This document shows positions 62,298-64,000 of a stretch of 64,000 nt of DNA, in pieces (within the stretch, counting starts at the first letter, position 1; every line of letters starts with the position of its first letter). A program made the position numbers and the translations under genes. Below the pieces are notes generated by a model. That model worked only from the letters and a program-made list of their open reading frames with translations, had not been told where the DNA came from and did no database searches. Source of the stretch: Sulfitobacter sp. THAF37. Its GTDB lineage: Bacteria > Pseudomonadota > Alphaproteobacteria > Rhodobacterales > Rhodobacteraceae. The stretch lies in NCBI RefSeq assembly GCF_009363555.1, contig NZ_CP045372.1, positions 248,001-312,000 of the forward strand, written 5' to 3'.

Positions 62298-63716
62298 TCA
62301 GCTGGCCAGCACGTTGCGGAAGAGCCAGGGATCGCTCTCGTCGATGTCCTCGGGGAAAAGCTCCCACCGGTTCTGCAGCGGCGTCCAGTCCGTGTAATGC
62401 GCCTCGACCGGGCCAAGGTAGGGACGCTGGACCTCAAGGCAGCGGGCATGATCCATCTCGTCCGTCTCGACGATGCCGGCGGTCGGGTTCTCCAGCGCCC
62501 AGACCATCCCGGCCAGCACGGCGGAGCTGACCTGCAACCCGGTCGCGTTCTGATAGGGGGCGAGTTCGACCGCTTCGGCGTTGCTGAGACGGGAGCCGTA
62601 CCAGAGCGCATTCTTTTCGTGGCCATAAAGCAGCACGCCCAGCTCGTCGATGCCTTCGCTGATCTCGTCCGGCTCCATGATGTGGTGCTTGGTCTGCGTC
62701 ACGCCCGAGCCGAACATCTCGTGCAGGGACAGCACCGCGTCGTCGGACGGGTGATAGGCGTAGTGGCAGGTGGGGCGGAACTCCGGCGCGGCGGCCTCGC
62801 CCACGGTGTAGTAATCCGATATCGACACGGCCTCGTTATGGGTCACGAGAAAGCCAAACTGCGGCCCCGGCGTGGGGCACCAGGTGTGAACCCGTGTGAT
62901 CGCGCCGGGACGTTCGAACCAGATCGCCGCCTGACAGCCGCTGTCATAGCTGTGCGCGTTCTCGGGCATCCAGGTCTCATGCGTGCCCCAGCCCAGTTCG
63001 GCAGGCTGGAACCCTTCGGCGATGAAACCCTCCACCGACCAGGTATTGACGAAGGTCCCGCGGGGGCGGGGCATGCGGCGGGCCTGCGTGTCGCGCTCGG
63101 CGATGTGCACGCCCTTGACCCCCAGAGACTGCATCAGCGTCGCCCAGCCCGCGCGCGTTTCCGGCGTGGTCAGGTCCCTGCCCGTGTCGCGCGCCAGCGT
63201 CAGCAGCGCCTCTTTCACGAACCAGCTGACCATCCCCGGATTGGCCCCGCAGCAGGACACGGCCGTCGGGCCGCCGGGGTTGGCCGCGGCCTCATCCCGG
63301 ACCCGCTGGCGCAGGGCGTAGTTCGTCCGCTCCGCGTTGTTCTGGGTTTCGAAGTAGAACCCTTCCCACGGCTCCACCACCGTGTCGATATAGAGCACCC
63401 CCAGCTCGCGGCAGTATTTCATGATATCCAGGCTGGAGGTATCCACGCTGAGGTTCACACAGAACCCCTTGCCATCCTTGAACAGGTCGCCCAGCAGGTC
63501 GCGGTAATTATCCCGCGTGACCTTTTCAGCGATGTGGCGGATCTTGCGCTGGCTGAGAAAGGTGTGCACGCCTGCGTCCGGCTCGATCACCACCAGCTGA
63601 TCGGCGTCGTAATCGAAATGCCGTTCGATCAGAGGCAGCGTGCCCCGCCCGATGGAGCCGAAGCCGATGATCACGACGGGGCCGTCGATGCGCCCGTAGG
63701 TGGGGTATGTTGTCAT
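62298..63716 (-). CDS. hss: Homospermidine synthase
   Basis: A 472-residue enzyme joining two putrescine units (or spermidine and putrescine) in an NAD-dependent reaction to homospermidine. The Rossmann motif VVIIGFGSIGRGTLPLIERH, TVVEPWEGFYFETQNNAERT and SCCGANPGMVSWFVKEALL are conserved. HMFGSG-type residues and EMDHARCLEVQRPYLG lie near the C-terminus. ATG 63716 with AGAGGA upstream gives MTTYPTYGRIDGP, the normal start. Homospermidine is a main polyamine in many alphaproteobacteria. Confidence 0.95.
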   Translation of the reverse strand: MTTYPTYGRIDGPVVIIGFGSIGRGTLPLIERHFDYDADQLVVIEPDAGVHTFLSQRKIRHIAEKVTRDNYRDLLGDLFKDGKGFCVNLSVDTSSLDIMKYCRELGVLYIDTVVEPWEGFYFETQNNAERTNYALRQRVRDEAAANPGGPTAVSCCGANPGMVSWFVKEALLTLARDTGRDLTTPETRAGWATLMQSLGVKGVHIAERDTQARRMPRPRGTFVNTWSVEGFIAEGFQPAELGWGTHETWMPENAHSYDSGCQAAIWFERPGAITRVHTWCPTPGPQFGFLVTHNEAVSISDYYTVGEAAAPEFRPTCHYAYHPSDDAVLSLHEMFGSGVTQTKHHIMEPDEISEGIDELGVLLYGHEKNALWYGSRLSNAEAVELAPYQNATGLQVSSAVLAGMVWALENPTAGIVETDEMDHARCLEVQRPYLGPVEAHYTDWTPLQNRWELFPEDIDESDPWLFRNVLAS

Positions 63717-63774
63717 GGCGAGGTCCTCTTGCTTTGGCGGGTCAGCCCGGTGATGCATGACCTGTGCCGCGGGG

Positions 63775-64000
63775 TCAATCCTGCGGGCTGTCGCCTTTTG
63801 GCAGGCAAGCCTCCAGCGCCTGCCGAACATCGTCCGGCCAAGGGATGGAGATGTGCTTGTCGAGGTCCGAGGCCGCCAGGACCTGGGTGCTGGACCAGCG
63901 TTTCTCGCCGTTGCAGCTGATCTCGTGGTACATCGTGACCGAAGAGCGACCGACTTTCCTGACGTGGACTTCGAAGGTCAGCTCTTCGCCGAAGAACGAA
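63775..64000 (-). CDS. Acyl-CoA thioesterase-like protein, C-terminal part (5' end outside window)
   Basis: The frame enters from the right edge and ends at TGA (63777-63775), giving 74 residues. SFFGEELTFEVHVRKVGRSS followed by MYHEISCNGEKRW and STQVLAASDL has the strand pattern of the hot-dog fold of 4-hydroxybenzoyl-CoA thioesterase-like proteins. The catalytic N-terminal part lies outside the window, so activity and substrate cannot be judged. It is 58 bp upstream of hss on the same strand. Confidence 0.75.
   Translation of the reverse strand, partial: SFFGEELTFEVHVRKVGRSSVTMYHEISCNGEKRWSSTQVLAASDLDKHISIPWPDDVRQALEACLPKGDSPQD

Overview
The window is a gene-dense, GC-rich stretch of alphaproteobacterial chromosome, most likely from the Roseobacter group of the Rhodobacterales. 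The evidence is the content and layout. An F1-only ATP synthase operon (atpHAGDC) has no F0 genes beside it. The small heat-shock gene is paired with a DUF1150 gene, and groESL has a CIRCE operator. DUF2125, DUF2161, DUF4345 and Hint-domain proteins are present, as are a homospermidine synthase and an orphan palindrome-ended intergenic element of the kind I associate with roseobacters. I cannot name a genus. No rRNA, tRNA, CRISPR, prophage or intact insertion sequence was seen, so this is core chromosome with a few small repeat insertions.

Layout. 1-8.9 kb: cupin and VOC ends, a hydrolase, cyclopropane fatty acid synthase, carB (carrying an in-frame palindromic repeat) coupled to a GGDEF protein, a lipoprotein and an exported PilJ-N-like protein. 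9-16 kb: a KAS III-type condensing enzyme, thymidine kinase, csaA/proC, YbjN, UbiK, and the coupled cassette lgt-midA-pgeF. 16-23 kb: a 48-residue basic protein with its own terminator, a Hint-domain protein, an Lrp regulator divergent from trxB, a membrane/2Fe-2S/adenylate cyclase fusion, and the fused ATP sulfurylase/APS kinase. 23-32 kb: GT10 glycosyltransferase and PhzF, hsp20-DUF1150, YdcH, purEK, phnM with a lipoprotein esterase, an EamA exporter, and a divergent TetR/DUF4345 pair. 32-43 kb: groESL, DUF2161, YjbR, Mn-pyrophosphatase, a HAD protein, MaoC, ribF, YcgN, threonine aldolase, a hydrolase/isomerase pair and prs. 43-51 kb: a 271-bp inverted-repeat element, an H-type lectin, atpHAGDC, a methyltransferase and gloB. 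51-64 kb: clpA coupled to an M23 peptidase, a MotB/OmpA-like long coiled-coil protein with an ExbB/MotA-like partner, ChaC, DUF2125, extensin-like protein, tyrA, hisC, homospermidine synthase and a partial thioesterase.

Most genes are housekeeping: nucleotide, cofactor, amino-acid and sulfur metabolism, energy, protein quality control and envelope maturation. Many are translationally coupled through ATGA or short overlaps.

The most unusual items are the 45-codon palindromic element inside carB, the redox-looking cyclase, and the ExbB-like/rod-shaped MotB-like pair. Also notable are the structured 271-bp element, and a 16-bp repeated putative operator between the TetR gene and its DUF4345 neighbour. 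I did not find a clearly new multi-gene defence or biosynthetic system.
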